From contig NZ_OCTN01000002.1 of NCBI RefSeq assembly GCF_900231835.1, positions 558,001 through 622,000 on the forward strand: a stretch of 64,000 nucleotides of DNA, written 5' to 3'. The number at the start of each line of letters is the position of its first letter. Positions within the stretch are counted from its first letter, which is position 1. The translations under genes were made by a program, and so were the position numbers. This DNA is from Pontivivens marinum (GTDB lineage: Bacteria > Pseudomonadota > Alphaproteobacteria > Rhodobacterales > Rhodobacteraceae). Positions 10,501 to 18,104 of the stretch are shown in pieces. The notes beneath the pieces are model-generated. The model did no database searches, was not told the DNA's origin, and saw only the letters and a list, made by a program, of their open reading frames with translations.

Positions 10501-13500
10501 GGATTCCAAATCGAACTCCACCACTGCGACGGTCGATGTTACCAATAATATCACTAGCGGGGATGCTGGGGTTGAGCTGCTTCATGCCGGTTCCGGCCTG
10601 GGTGAAGTCACTGTCAGCAATAATGCTGCGATCAACGGGGCAGCAGGCGATGCGGTTACTGTTTCCGTCTCGACAGGTGCAACGCGGGTTGCCACGACCG
10701 CAGGAACGTCACTGACAGGTTCGGATGCGGGTCTGGCTGTTGAGGGGAATGGCGCGGATCTGGTCACTGTCGATATTGACGGGACTGTTACGGGCACGGC
10801 GGAGCAGGGCGTTCTGGTGACGCAAGGTGCGGCCGGTACCGGTATGGATATCGACATTGATGGTGCAGTTTCCGGCGGGCTTGAGGGGTTGTCGCTAACC
10901 AGTGCCGGTTCGGGCGTCATGGATGTTGATATCACGGCGGCAGTGACTGGCGGCACAGATGGTGCGCTGATTTCCAGCACAGGTATGGCGGCGGTTGATC
11001 TGGATACCTCCGCTGCGATAATCGGTGCAGATGGAAACGGCGTTGAGATTCAGGCTTCGAATACCGGGTCTGGTGTAAATGCGGATATCAATGCCGCGGT
11101 TCAGGGTAGCGGTGCGAATTCCGGTATCTTGATCAACAATGCAGGCACGCAATCTGCTGAAACGACATTGCTGCTGGATGGAGCGGTTACTGTTGATACC
11201 GCTGCTGCTGGCTCGACCGGTGTGTCGATCACGCAATCAGGCGGTGCTGCGGGCAGCGACGTCACGGTTACTACCGGTTCGGCAGGAACGATTAGCGGCG
11301 GGTTCACGGGTCTGCTCGTCAATACGCAAACTGGTGCTGCGACGGATATCGACATTGCGGGCGCAATCACGCTGACCGGCGCCAGCGCGGCTTCGGATGC
11401 GGGGATCAAGGTCACCCATGCAGGCACAGGCGCGTTGACGCTGGACACAACCGCTGCGATTTCGATCGCAGGGACTGGCAATGGTATCGTTCTGAGTTCG
11501 ACCAGCGGCACGGCAAGCACTGCGAATATCGGTGCAATGGTTGATGCGGGTGGATCCGGCATCAACACATCGGTTTCGGCCAATGGTGCGGATGGCGATC
11601 TGGCGCTGACGACGACGGCTGATGTGATTGCACGCGCTGGTGACGGCGTGACGGCAACACAGTCCGGAGCAGGTGCGACAACGCTTATCCTGTCCAATGT
11701 TCAGGCCTCAACCAATGGCGTTGTGGTCAACAGCACGGATGCAGCCAGCACGGCCGCAACGCAAGTTACCCTGAACGGAGACGTGACGGGTATTGGTGGA
11801 ACGGGCAATCGCGCCAGCGGCAACGGCGTCTTGGCTTCGGTGGCTGGTTCGGGTGCTCTTACTGTTGTTGTCAATGGCAGTGTTGAAACCACCGGTAACG
11901 GTGTGACGGCGAATAACATGTCGATGGGCGATGTGACGGCAACGATTTCTGCTACGGGTAGCGTGGATTCCAGCGCCCAGGGCATGATGATCAGCAGCGT
12001 TTCTGGCGATGTAACTGTGACAACGGATGGCGCTGTATCTGGCGCGACCGGCGGTATCAGCGCGGTGGCCAGCACGGGAACGGCCAATGTCGATGTGAAC
12101 GCGGCTGTCACCTCGACCGGTGGTGTTGGTGTCAATGTTCAGGCCGAGGATTCGATCCTCGCGGATATTTCGGGTGCAGTAACGGCCGATGGTACTGCAC
12201 TGCAATTCGTGAACACTGGTACTGCCAGCGCGGCGGAGATGAATACTGTTAACGTTAGCGGTGCGATCACTTCGACCTCAGGTAAGGGCCTGACGCTGAG
12301 CTCGGCTTCGGCTCCGGTTGATATCGACCTGTCGGCAGCAATGATCGCACAGACCGGCGGTATCGAAGTTGCCACAACAAATGCGGCTACAACGGTTGAT
12401 TCGACTGCTGCGGGGACTATCACCACGACCTCGGGCGCGGCGATCAGCGTGAATTCCGGCACGGCGCAAACGACGGTAACGACTGCGGGTGCGGTTTCCG
12501 GTGCAACTGGTATCGATGTGACGGCGGGCATTGCTGATGTCACAACGAATGGCACGGTAACGGCGACGACAGGCGCGGCGATCACCACGACGGGTTCGGT
12601 TTCTACAACTGTCGAAGCCAATGGCGCGGTTCAGGGTGTAACGCAGGGTATCAGCGCGACATCGGCTGGCGAGGTCATCATAACGGCAACCGATACGGTT
12701 ACGGCAACGGGTGGCGACGGGATTGTGGCACGCTCAACCGCTGCTGGAATTGCGCTGACCACCTCGGATCAAGTGACCGGATCGGTGAATGGTATCGTTG
12801 TTGGCAATACCGCGGATGCTGGAACCGGCGACTATATTGTTGATGTGAGCGGCGGGGTTGAGGGCACCTCGGGCATCGGTATTGATGTTAATCAGGCCGG
12901 AACCGGTGCGGTTGATATCGACGTTGCTGGCGCGGTTGTGTCCGGCACGACGGGCATTGATGCACAGATGACCAACGCGGCCTCAACAGCAGCGCTGGAT
13001 GTTACGACAACTGCGGCAGGTACCATCACCTCGGGTGGTGATGCGATCATTGCCGTGAATGCTGGCAGTGGCGCGACGAATATTCTGGTGCAGGGTGCGA
13101 TTGATGCCACCGGTACCGGCGTAAACGCGGCTGCGGATGGCGGCGGGGTGCTGAACTTCTCGAACACCGGAACGGGTACGATCACTTCCGATGCCGCCGG
13201 TGTTCAGTTGAGCACGACAAATGCCGATGCAACGATCACTGTTGATGCGGCTATCGATGCCGCGACCTCGGGTGTGGTTACGGTGATAACCGGTTCTGGC
13301 GGGCTGAGCTTCAGCAACTCGGCAGCGATTGATGCCGGTACCGGTGCGGCGGTTAGCCTGCTGGCGCAAACCGGCGCTGTAACTGCCACGATTGATGGTG
13401 CATTGGGCCAGAGCGCCGGTGCGACGGCGACTACAGGTCTGGATATTACAACAGCCGGTGCGATCGTCGCGGATGTAAACGCCGCGATTGATGTGATCGG

Positions 13501-16240
13501 GGATGCGCTGTCAGTCACGCAAAATGGCAATGGCACGGTTGATGTCGATCTGGATGCCGGGCTGACCAGTAGCACGGGTGCGGTTGCGAATATCGTGAAT
13601 ACTGGCACCGCACTGACGGATGTGGACATTGCGTCTGGAACAGTATCGTCGGGTATTACCGGTATTTCGATTGATAGCGGCGCTGCTGGTACAGGTGCGG
13701 TTGACGTTGATGTTGCGGGTTCGGTCAGCGCCACAGGCGGATCGGCACTGAGCGTTTCCTCAACCGCGACTGGTACGTCGACAACAGTGAATGTTGCCAG
13801 CACAGGTACATTGGACGGTTCGACCACTGGTCTCAGCGTGTCGGAGGTTGGCGCGCCGGTTGATGTGGATATTGCGGGAACTGTACTGGGGGGAACGACT
13901 GCCGCTGAAATCACCGGTGCTGGCAGCGCGATTGATATTGATCTGGCGGGAACTGCGGTCGTGACTGGAGCGACCAATGGTGTTGTCGTCACATCGGGTG
14001 CGGCAACAGCCATTACCGCCGATATTTTGAGTGGTGCGAGTGTTACCGGCACGAGCGGTTCGGCGCTTGCATTCGAGGTGAACGGCACATCAACGCTGGC
14101 CCTGAATATTGACGGAACGGCGTCGGGCGATACCGGTTTGACCCTATCGGGAACAACCAGTGAGAAGGCTGTCGTGACGGTTGACGGATCGCTAACCGGT
14201 ACAGGTGGCACGGCGATTGATGCGGGCGGTCTGGAGCTGGACCTGACGGTTGATGGCACGGTTGTCGGCAGCATCGTTGGCGGTGCACCGGGATCGACGC
14301 TGGAGTTCACCTCGGGCACGATCACGGGTGATGTGACACTCGGGGCTGGTGTGGATACGCTGAACCTGGGCACGGTTAGCGTGACAGGCAATGTCAGCAC
14401 GGGCGGCGGTAGCGATGTCGTCAATATGACCGATGGCACGCAGCGCATTGGTACAGATGGTGGTGCCACGGATCCAAAGCTGGATCTGGGCGCGGATGAC
14501 GATCAGCTGAACGTGGCCGGTACTGGTGGTGCATTTGACGATGTAGACGGCAACGGCATTCTGGACGTGCGCGAAAGCGGATCGAACGCACCGTTGTTCA
14601 CTGCCTCGGGCGGGGTGGGGACCGATACGATTACGATCACGGGTGCGAATACCTCGGCTGAGGCATTCGAGGGCTTTACCGAGTTTGAAACCTTGCAGCT
14701 GACCAATACTCGCTTCGACACCGCGCAGGTTGGTGGCACGCAGCGCACGATGGTGTTCGAGAACATCGTGATCGGTGCCGGATCGACCCTGATCGCGGAT
14801 GGCAATTCGCCAATGCGGACCGAGGTTATCGGCAACGTCACCAATGGCGGCATTGGCATCGACCTGCGGGATCAGACGCTGGGCGTCGTGGATGCGGTGG
14901 CGACAGATGGTGATGATGCGCTGGTGATCGGTGCCGATTATATCGGTGACGGTGGCAAGATTTATCTGGACGTCGCACTGGATGCCACTGGCGACGGAGC
15001 GGCGGATGGGACGGCTAACCCCGATACGCCGGATTCCGATCTGATCGTGATCAACGGCAATGTCAGCGGCACATCGACTGAGATTGTGATCAACGATATC
15101 GGCAACGGTGTCGGCTCACTGACCAGCGCGACCGGTATTGTACTGGTTGAGGTTGGCGGAACAGCATCGGCGACCGACTTTACCATTGAGGGTGGAGAGA
15201 TCGCCACGGCAGGCTTCCTGTACAAGCTCGACTTTACCGGTACTGCATTCGTGTTGCGGTCCGAGGTAACGGGCGCGGGGATGCAATATCCGGTCGTGGC
15301 CAATGCGGCATTCGGCTTTGGCGCTGAATTGCTGGGCACCGCTGCTGCGCGCAGTGCGGGGCGTCAGGGCTATGGTGAGGGTGCAGGTCTGGGTGAGGTG
15401 CAACAGCTTAGCTTCGCCGAGGTTCAGCGCGGCTCGGCTGGTGGTAGCTGGATCCGCTTCCTTGCCTCAACAGGTTCGTCTGATGGGGACATCACGGGTC
15501 TGCCAATCTCCGCCAGCTTTGATCAAACCCGCTCCGCCATTCAGGTCGGCTATGATTTCGAGCTGTCACGCGATGCAACCTCAACTGTTATGGGTAGCGT
15601 TTCGGGCCATGTTGGGCGGGTCGGACAGGATGGATCGGGCGCAGGTGGAACGCTGCGAACAACGGGCGACGCGAATGTGATCGGTCTGGGCTTCGGCGCG
15701 ACTTACACAACAAATACAGGCTTCTACATGGATGCTGGTATCAACGTGTCGAGCTATGATTACACCTTCGCAACTGTGGGGGCCGGCAGCGGCACAACGG
15801 ATGGTATGTCTGCCACGGCCAAGATTGAGGCAGGTCAGCGGATCGATATGGAGGGGTACACCCTTATCCCGCAGGCGCAGCTGACATTGGGCCAAACGCA
15901 GATCGACGGCTTCACGGATAATACCGGCGTGGCGGTTGATTTTGACGATGGCAACTTTGCCGAGCTTCGTCTGGGTGTCCGCGCCGAACACGTGCAGGCA
16001 AATGGCGGTATGCTGTATGGCGGTGTCGATGTGATCGGCAACCTGTCCGGCCCAACGGATACCACAGTTGCCAGCACCGTGCTGAGCTACGAGGAAGGTG
16101 GTGCATCTGTGAAGCTGACCGGGGGTTATCGTTCGGCACCAGCGGGTTCGACCTCCAGCTTCTTTGGTGAGGTCGGGTTTGAAAGCGGTCAGGACCGCAA
16201 TGAGACGAGCGTGACCGGCGGTGTTTCGCTACGCTTCTAA
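4547..16240 (+). CDS. Giant autotransporter (type V) with beta-solenoid passenger, 3,897 aa
   Basis: The frame is open from 4466, but the ATG at 4547 has the Shine-Dalgarno AAGGA and opens a classic signal peptide (MTFHTPRK then a hydrophobic core, cleavage after AHA at residue 30). The mature protein starts with a short two-cysteine segment. Then come some 3,200 residues of degenerate 22-29-residue repeats rich in Gly, Thr, Ala, Ser, Val and Asp, almost free of Lys, aromatics and Cys, as expected of a right-handed beta-solenoid. Near residues 3,330-3,340 is a calcium-type loop D-V-D-G-N-G-I-L-D. Residues about 3,460-3,575 look like a pertactin-like passenger end (DSDLIVINGNVSG and following), and about 3,590-3,897 form an autotransporter barrel ending in Phe. 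It is a secreted or surface-anchored fibre, probably an adhesin. The ligand is unknown. Confidence 0.88.
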   Translation: MTFHTPRKSLALHTAIVGLGLMSFPVIAHAGSCDTPVSPNTVICSGAPDNVNDRTYTTVGGGSGTLVVNAGAGLDTTGSAGVRDEDALRVVAGGEVGGNWTTTIAATGSLTSNDNALVLSPLGNFDESFVQTVNVNGTLQGGSEAGFDGMGILLVNQPRASGGAGGSSDISAVINVGATGSVLGTTGSIQSLTSQTFSLNNDGIVTATSGPAVSVVGGDLTLDNSGSITGTTGGFSGDTTGAVSVDNSGNITTTNNAALSVAITGNDELDNGELRTITNTGTITSTNGLAVDVSNTQSMDQLRVLTLDLGGTVDGGARLASSDGDARITVNGAVLNDGTGLEVSGAGNTDILVSGVGGVASSAGTGITQTTTGTGGIDFTVMNGGSVQGATGGANFTNNGSGAVDIDVSDTIGSSAGTALTVADTVAGAGTTIDLLANSSVSGATGGVSVTANGAGALMADLDGAVSGTGASSVGVNIVAGGSNTSTVVSQASGGSITGGAQALNVTNGAAGSTTTVTLNGDVTQTTAGAADAAISVATTGAAGDLALTLNGEVTGTATGGSLVHVDNDGAGAAVVTLGGNFEVGAGSTAGSILDIDGAAGSTGVTLDVQAGTAIASTNGDAINIAAEGTGIVDVDIARSVTGVGGDGLEVTTGAAATGVDIDIAAAGTIDGSTSAINATHNGTGDLAIDVAGTAGNILATTGATADNVSVGSTGASGTMGTITVNHAGTGAATVDLDKTGAAGAISVTTTAGTTATVTSESAVTAAAGNGIDVDHGGSGLASVTSNGAVAAASGTGIAVETTGDGLSIVTGAGGTVSGQVGIYATNNGTGTTTLTTGDAVTSTGGFAVGVVGGAGATDVAVTTNGTVATTGATDAINVLNSGTGTTTVAVNNTATSALASAVGVTAGAAATGDVTVTSGAAGDVTGASTGVAVANNGSGSTIIDLDGDAAGGTGSGLSATNAASAQDMTVTTAGTVSSTSATAVTINNGGTGSTTYTAEGAVTGGTGGIVLSGAGTTTTLTTFATGDVSATTTGVSVANTGSGLTTVDLAGDVISTGAQGVEVSNASTAAGVSFASSGAVSSGAAGQAIGIETLSTTDGQITASITGAVTGGTGGGVALSNQQGDLTLTSGAGGDISASGVGISLVQADQGGAVSATLDGTVASSGEDAISVTSVGAGTVTIVANDTVSATSGDIDDVAIDVTQSGAGAVSVTTNAATSGGRGVVISNVGDGASDVTINNTDTLTGTAGSAISVAAGGAGNLVTGQILIDVDAAVQGGGSEAAIAVINTTDSAQNVSVVADGSIAATGTGDVIAITQSASSTGDLVVSTNAGGTLSAGTGDVLVATNDGSGLIDVDIADAVTGSGAGFTMSSATGGISFENTAAGTIAVVGDAITATNANAATTTLIDINVDGAVSSSSGMGVVTSNLNADTDIDISAAVSAAGTVVQARATGGDIDVNTAAGGTLTTAGSNIGIDASAADGNVTIGTLDTITAGNGIAAAVTSGSGDIALTVGAAINGTNAAGSTGVAANNAAANGSISLSNTAAGAISGFETGIDLETAAGTGTVTVDLAGAVTGTDTGATLHLRNDGGLDFDLSAALSGGTGSGLEVIGDSGLGLLDIDLAAGGDVSGATGIVLNGGAAVDLDFASAVTSTAGSAIAVTNRTSGQAVAIDGTAASSVSATGGDGIVVGNPADMAQSNFGDITITMDGTVTADQDGIDVAQAGSGAVTITQGGTLSGGEDGIEVVNSGDGNTTINTTGTVTAADRAIAATGTGNGNVELDIDADVTGTGTATVVTASSTGTGNVLVELDAAVTGATALNGVKIDNSNAGTVTFIAGADGDITASQVGLNVSNTAGTATLIDSDGDITGDSGVVVSATGTAAGATTLDLGGAITARTEDGILVEAGNGGLLDVTVSGAVTAADDGLIASNSGGTSSAITLTSSGSINSADMGIFLRHNGSGAARIDVDGTVTTTGSINSAVLLDSKSNSTTATVDVTNNITSGDAGVELLHAGSGLGEVTVSNNAAINGAAGDAVTVSVSTGATRVATTAGTSLTGSDAGLAVEGNGADLVTVDIDGTVTGTAEQGVLVTQGAAGTGMDIDIDGAVSGGLEGLSLTSAGSGVMDVDITAAVTGGTDGALISSTGMAAVDLDTSAAIIGADGNGVEIQASNTGSGVNADINAAVQGSGANSGILINNAGTQSAETTLLLDGAVTVDTAAAGSTGVSITQSGGAAGSDVTVTTGSAGTISGGFTGLLVNTQTGAATDIDIAGAITLTGASAASDAGIKVTHAGTGALTLDTTAAISIAGTGNGIVLSSTSGTASTANIGAMVDAGGSGINTSVSANGADGDLALTTTADVIARAGDGVTATQSGAGATTLILSNVQASTNGVVVNSTDAASTAATQVTLNGDVTGIGGTGNRASGNGVLASVAGSGALTVVVNGSVETTGNGVTANNMSMGDVTATISATGSVDSSAQGMMISSVSGDVTVTTDGAVSGATGGISAVASTGTANVDVNAAVTSTGGVGVNVQAEDSILADISGAVTADGTALQFVNTGTASAAEMNTVNVSGAITSTSGKGLTLSSASAPVDIDLSAAMIAQTGGIEVATTNAATTVDSTAAGTITTTSGAAISVNSGTAQTTVTTAGAVSGATGIDVTAGIADVTTNGTVTATTGAAITTTGSVSTTVEANGAVQGVTQGISATSAGEVIITATDTVTATGGDGIVARSTAAGIALTTSDQVTGSVNGIVVGNTADAGTGDYIVDVSGGVEGTSGIGIDVNQAGTGAVDIDVAGAVVSGTTGIDAQMTNAASTAALDVTTTAAGTITSGGDAIIAVNAGSGATNILVQGAIDATGTGVNAAADGGGVLNFSNTGTGTITSDAAGVQLSTTNADATITVDAAIDAATSGVVTVITGSGGLSFSNSAAIDAGTGAAVSLLAQTGAVTATIDGALGQSAGATATTGLDITTAGAIVADVNAAIDVIGDALSVTQNGNGTVDVDLDAGLTSSTGAVANIVNTGTALTDVDIASGTVSSGITGISIDSGAAGTGAVDVDVAGSVSATGGSALSVSSTATGTSTTVNVASTGTLDGSTTGLSVSEVGAPVDVDIAGTVLGGTTAAEITGAGSAIDIDLAGTAVVTGATNGVVVTSGAATAITADILSGASVTGTSGSALAFEVNGTSTLALNIDGTASGDTGLTLSGTTSEKAVVTVDGSLTGTGGTAIDAGGLELDLTVDGTVVGSIVGGAPGSTLEFTSGTITGDVTLGAGVDTLNLGTVSVTGNVSTGGGSDVVNMTDGTQRIGTDGGATDPKLDLGADDDQLNVAGTGGAFDDVDGNGILDVRESGSNAPLFTASGGVGTDTITITGANTSAEAFEGFTEFETLQLTNTRFDTAQVGGTQRTMVFENIVIGAGSTLIADGNSPMRTEVIGNVTNGGIGIDLRDQTLGVVDAVATDGDDALVIGADYIGDGGKIYLDVALDATGDGAADGTANPDTPDSDLIVINGNVSGTSTEIVINDIGNGVGSLTSATGIVLVEVGGTASATDFTIEGGEIATAGFLYKLDFTGTAFVLRSEVTGAGMQYPVVANAAFGFGAELLGTAAARSAGRQGYGEGAGLGEVQQLSFAEVQRGSAGGSWIRFLASTGSSDGDITGLPISASFDQTRSAIQVGYDFELSRDATSTVMGSVSGHVGRVGQDGSGAGGTLRTTGDANVIGLGFGATYTTNTGFYMDAGINVSSYDYTFATVGAGSGTTDGMSATAKIEAGQRIDMEGYTLIPQAQLTLGQTQIDGFTDNTGVAVDFDDGNFAELRLGVRAEHVQANGGMLYGGVDVIGNLSGPTDTTVASTVLSYEEGGASVKLTGGYRSAPAGSTSSFFGEVGFESGQDRNETSVTGGVSLRF
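5150..14330 (+). repeat. Degenerate repeat array encoding the solenoid coils
   Basis: The coding sequence repeats a pattern of about 22-29 codons: G-x-(V/I)-x-(G/S/T)-x-T-G-x-A-(V/I/L)-x-V, a short N/S/G turn, then D-(V/I)-D-(V/I/L)-x-(G/A). Recurrent pieces such as VDIDIAG, VDVDVAG, TGGDGI and GTGAVDVD occur throughout. Spacing drifts and no two copies seen are identical over long stretches, so the array is old and diverged rather than recently duplicated. Boundaries are approximate. The copy number was not computed but must be above one hundred from length alone. Confidence 0.7.
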
Positions 16241-16255
16241 AACGGGAGCGGCGGG

Positions 16256-17110
16256 GTGATTGACCTCGCCGCTCACCGATATCGGGCAACGGATCCGGCG
16301 CTGGATTTCTGCCTATGGCCCTATGACCGCCCGCAACCCGCGGGCGCGACGGCGCTGCGGACGAGTGCGTTGTTATGGCACAGCTTTGCAGTTGCCGGTG
16401 TCACCGAACGGATGGAGCCGTTGGTGCAGGCAATCCGCCAACGCTTTGGCCGGTTTGCAACGGTTTGGGGCGTGAAATGGGACGGTCAGCAGTTGAGCTG
16501 GGAGTTCTATTTCTATGACTATGCCCGTCAGGATCGCAGACGGAATATCGCTGATTTTCTGGACGCAACGGCGGAGCAACTAATCAGTGATCTGACGGCA
16601 CCGGACCATGTGCCATATTTCATGTTCTCGGTTGAGGTGGACGGAAACACCACGTCGCTGGATCAGGTCGATCTGTATATTGGCAATCCCGGTTCGACGG
16701 TTTCCTCTGGCATTTGTTACGGGTGGTCATCGCAGGGAATGGAGCTGCGGAATTTCTATTTCTTTTTCGATGCATTGGCCGAGGGCGGCGCCATCCGCGC
16801 TAAATTGACCGAGAGCGCGCATATGCTGACGGAGCCTGACGACCTGTCGCCGTGGCTATGGGCGGATGTTCAGGCGCAAACGATTGTTGTTGCGAATAAG
16901 CGGCAGCGCGACGGGCTGTATTTTTCGCGGATCGGGGCGGATGATCTGCTGACCTGCCTGCGGCGTCTGAACTATCCGGCGCCGATCTGCTCGTTTTTGG
17001 CCGAGCATCGCGATGCGTTAGCGCACCACCTATTTGATGTGGGCTGGGATTGGGAGATGCGTGGCGATGTGCCGGTTCCTGTGAAGGGTAGCTTTTATGG
17101 CCTCGTCTGA
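16256..17110 (+). CDS. Unrecognised 284-aa protein between the autotransporter and radical SAM genes
   Basis: It starts at GTG 16256 with GGGAG at 16244-16248, only 15 bases after the autotransporter stop, so the two are probably cotranscribed. There is no signal peptide or membrane segment, hence it is likely cytoplasmic. The sequence is rich in aromatics and alternating strands: V-K-W-D-G-Q-Q-L-S-W-E-F-Y-F-Y-D-Y (about 80-96), S-V-E-V-D-G (about 124-129), L-Y-I-G-N-P-G (about 141-147), R-N-F-Y-F-F-F (about 164-170), and a C-terminal V-K-G-S-F-Y-G-L-V. Repeated strand-forming blocks and the FYG ending vaguely recall beta/alpha-barrel prenyltransferases, but this is a weak impression and no function is assigned. 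The last 14 bases overlap the radical SAM gene, which supports a shared role. Confidence 0.7.
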   Translation: MIDLAAHRYRATDPALDFCLWPYDRPQPAGATALRTSALLWHSFAVAGVTERMEPLVQAIRQRFGRFATVWGVKWDGQQLSWEFYFYDYARQDRRRNIADFLDATAEQLISDLTAPDHVPYFMFSVEVDGNTTSLDQVDLYIGNPGSTVSSGICYGWSSQGMELRNFYFFFDALAEGGAIRAKLTESAHMLTEPDDLSPWLWADVQAQTIVVANKRQRDGLYFSRIGADDLLTCLRRLNYPAPICSFLAEHRDALAHHLFDVGWDWEMRGDVPVPVKGSFYGLV

Positions 17111-18104
17111 ACCATTTGATATTGAGGCTGCCCTGGCCGCAGTGGCGAGTGATGGCGCGCGCGGTGGTCTGACGACCCCTGCGGAGCGGTTGCGCGATCT
17201 GCCGCGCATGTCATTGCGCGACCATGAAAAATACGTGTCCCTGACTATGGAGTTCCGCTGCAATCTGCGGTGCTTGCATTGCATGATTGAGGGCACGATG
17301 GACCGTTTGGCCCCCACCACGGATGAGACCTTTTCCCGAATCCTGGCCGATCAAACCGAACATGGCCGGTGGGAGGGGCTGGTCCTGACAGGGTCCGAGG
17401 TCACGTTACGCCGCGACCTGCCTGATCTGGCGAAACGCGCGCGGGCGGCGGGGTTCAAGCATGTGCGCATCCAAACACATGGCATGCATCTGGCCCGAAC
17501 GGATTACGCGGATCGGCTGATTGACGCAGGCGTGGACGAGTTCTTTATCTCCGTGGCGGGGAGCGATGCGGAAAGCCACGATCGGATTGTTCAGGTCAAG
17601 GGCGCGTGGGATAAAATGCTGCGCGGGATGGATCACCTCGACAGCTATGACCACGTGAAGATGATCAGCAATTCGGTGGTGACGCAGCTCAGCTATCCGC
17701 TGCTGCCCGCGATGGTTGATGCGTTGGCTCATTTGAAACGCTTGGTGCAGATGGAGTTCTGGACCTATTTTCCCATGGCAGAAACGGATGAGAAGGGTTT
17801 GGCCGCGCGCAATACCGATATCCTGCCCCCTTTGCGCATGGCAATTGCGCGGGCGCGGGAATTGGGGCGGTTTGTGGAGGTTAAGAACTTCCCCGAATGT
17901 TTGCTGGGGCAACAGGCGGATGCGTTGGTAAATGCGCAGCCCCTATTGGTGATTGACCCCGAGTTTTGGACCGAATTTGACCGCAACGACTTTCATCAAT
18001 GCCCGCATCGTGAGGTGTGTAAATCGACGGAATGTCTGGGGTTGAGCGCGGCCTATGTTGCGAAGTTCGGGGATGAGCGTGATTTGCTGCGTCCCTTAAC
18101 CTAG
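17097..18104 (+). CDS. Radical SAM enzyme with auxiliary cysteine cluster
   Basis: The 335-residue protein has the canonical CxxxCxxC cluster motif at C55, C59 and C62 (C-N-L-R-C-L-H-C), which binds the SAM-cleaving [4Fe-4S] centre. Barrel-type repeats follow (GLVLTGSEVTLRRDLPDL, VRIQTHGMHL, FFISVAG). The C-terminus has Cys at 268, 302, 308 and 313 in a C-x33-C-x5-C-x4-C pattern followed by L-G-L-S-A-A-Y, as in radical SAM enzymes with an extra SPASM/twitch-like cluster. Many of those modify peptides or proteins. No short precursor peptide gene is seen next to it, so the neighbouring autotransporter, or a substrate elsewhere, would be the target. The start at 17097 lies inside the end of the preceding gene, and the stop region overlaps the convergent aldehyde dehydrogenase by 9 bases. 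Confidence 0.85.
   Translation: MASSEPFDIEAALAAVASDGARGGLTTPAERLRDLPRMSLRDHEKYVSLTMEFRCNLRCLHCMIEGTMDRLAPTTDETFSRILADQTEHGRWEGLVLTGSEVTLRRDLPDLAKRARAAGFKHVRIQTHGMHLARTDYADRLIDAGVDEFFISVAGSDAESHDRIVQVKGAWDKMLRGMDHLDSYDHVKMISNSVVTQLSYPLLPAMVDALAHLKRLVQMEFWTYFPMAETDEKGLAARNTDILPPLRMAIARARELGRFVEVKNFPECLLGQQADALVNAQPLLVIDPEFWTEFDRNDFHQCPHREVCKSTECLGLSAAYVAKFGDERDLLRPLT

Noticed and set aside
14500-14620. RTX-type calcium nonapeptides in the passenger end
   Set aside because: There is one D-x-D-x-N-G-x-x-D loop but no run of G-G-x-G-x-D repeats, and the C-terminus is an autotransporter barrel rather than a type I signal.
16256-17110. Calling the 284-residue protein a prenyltransferase
   Set aside because: Only the strand pattern and a terminal FYG suggest it; no active-site pattern can be verified without a profile or structure search.
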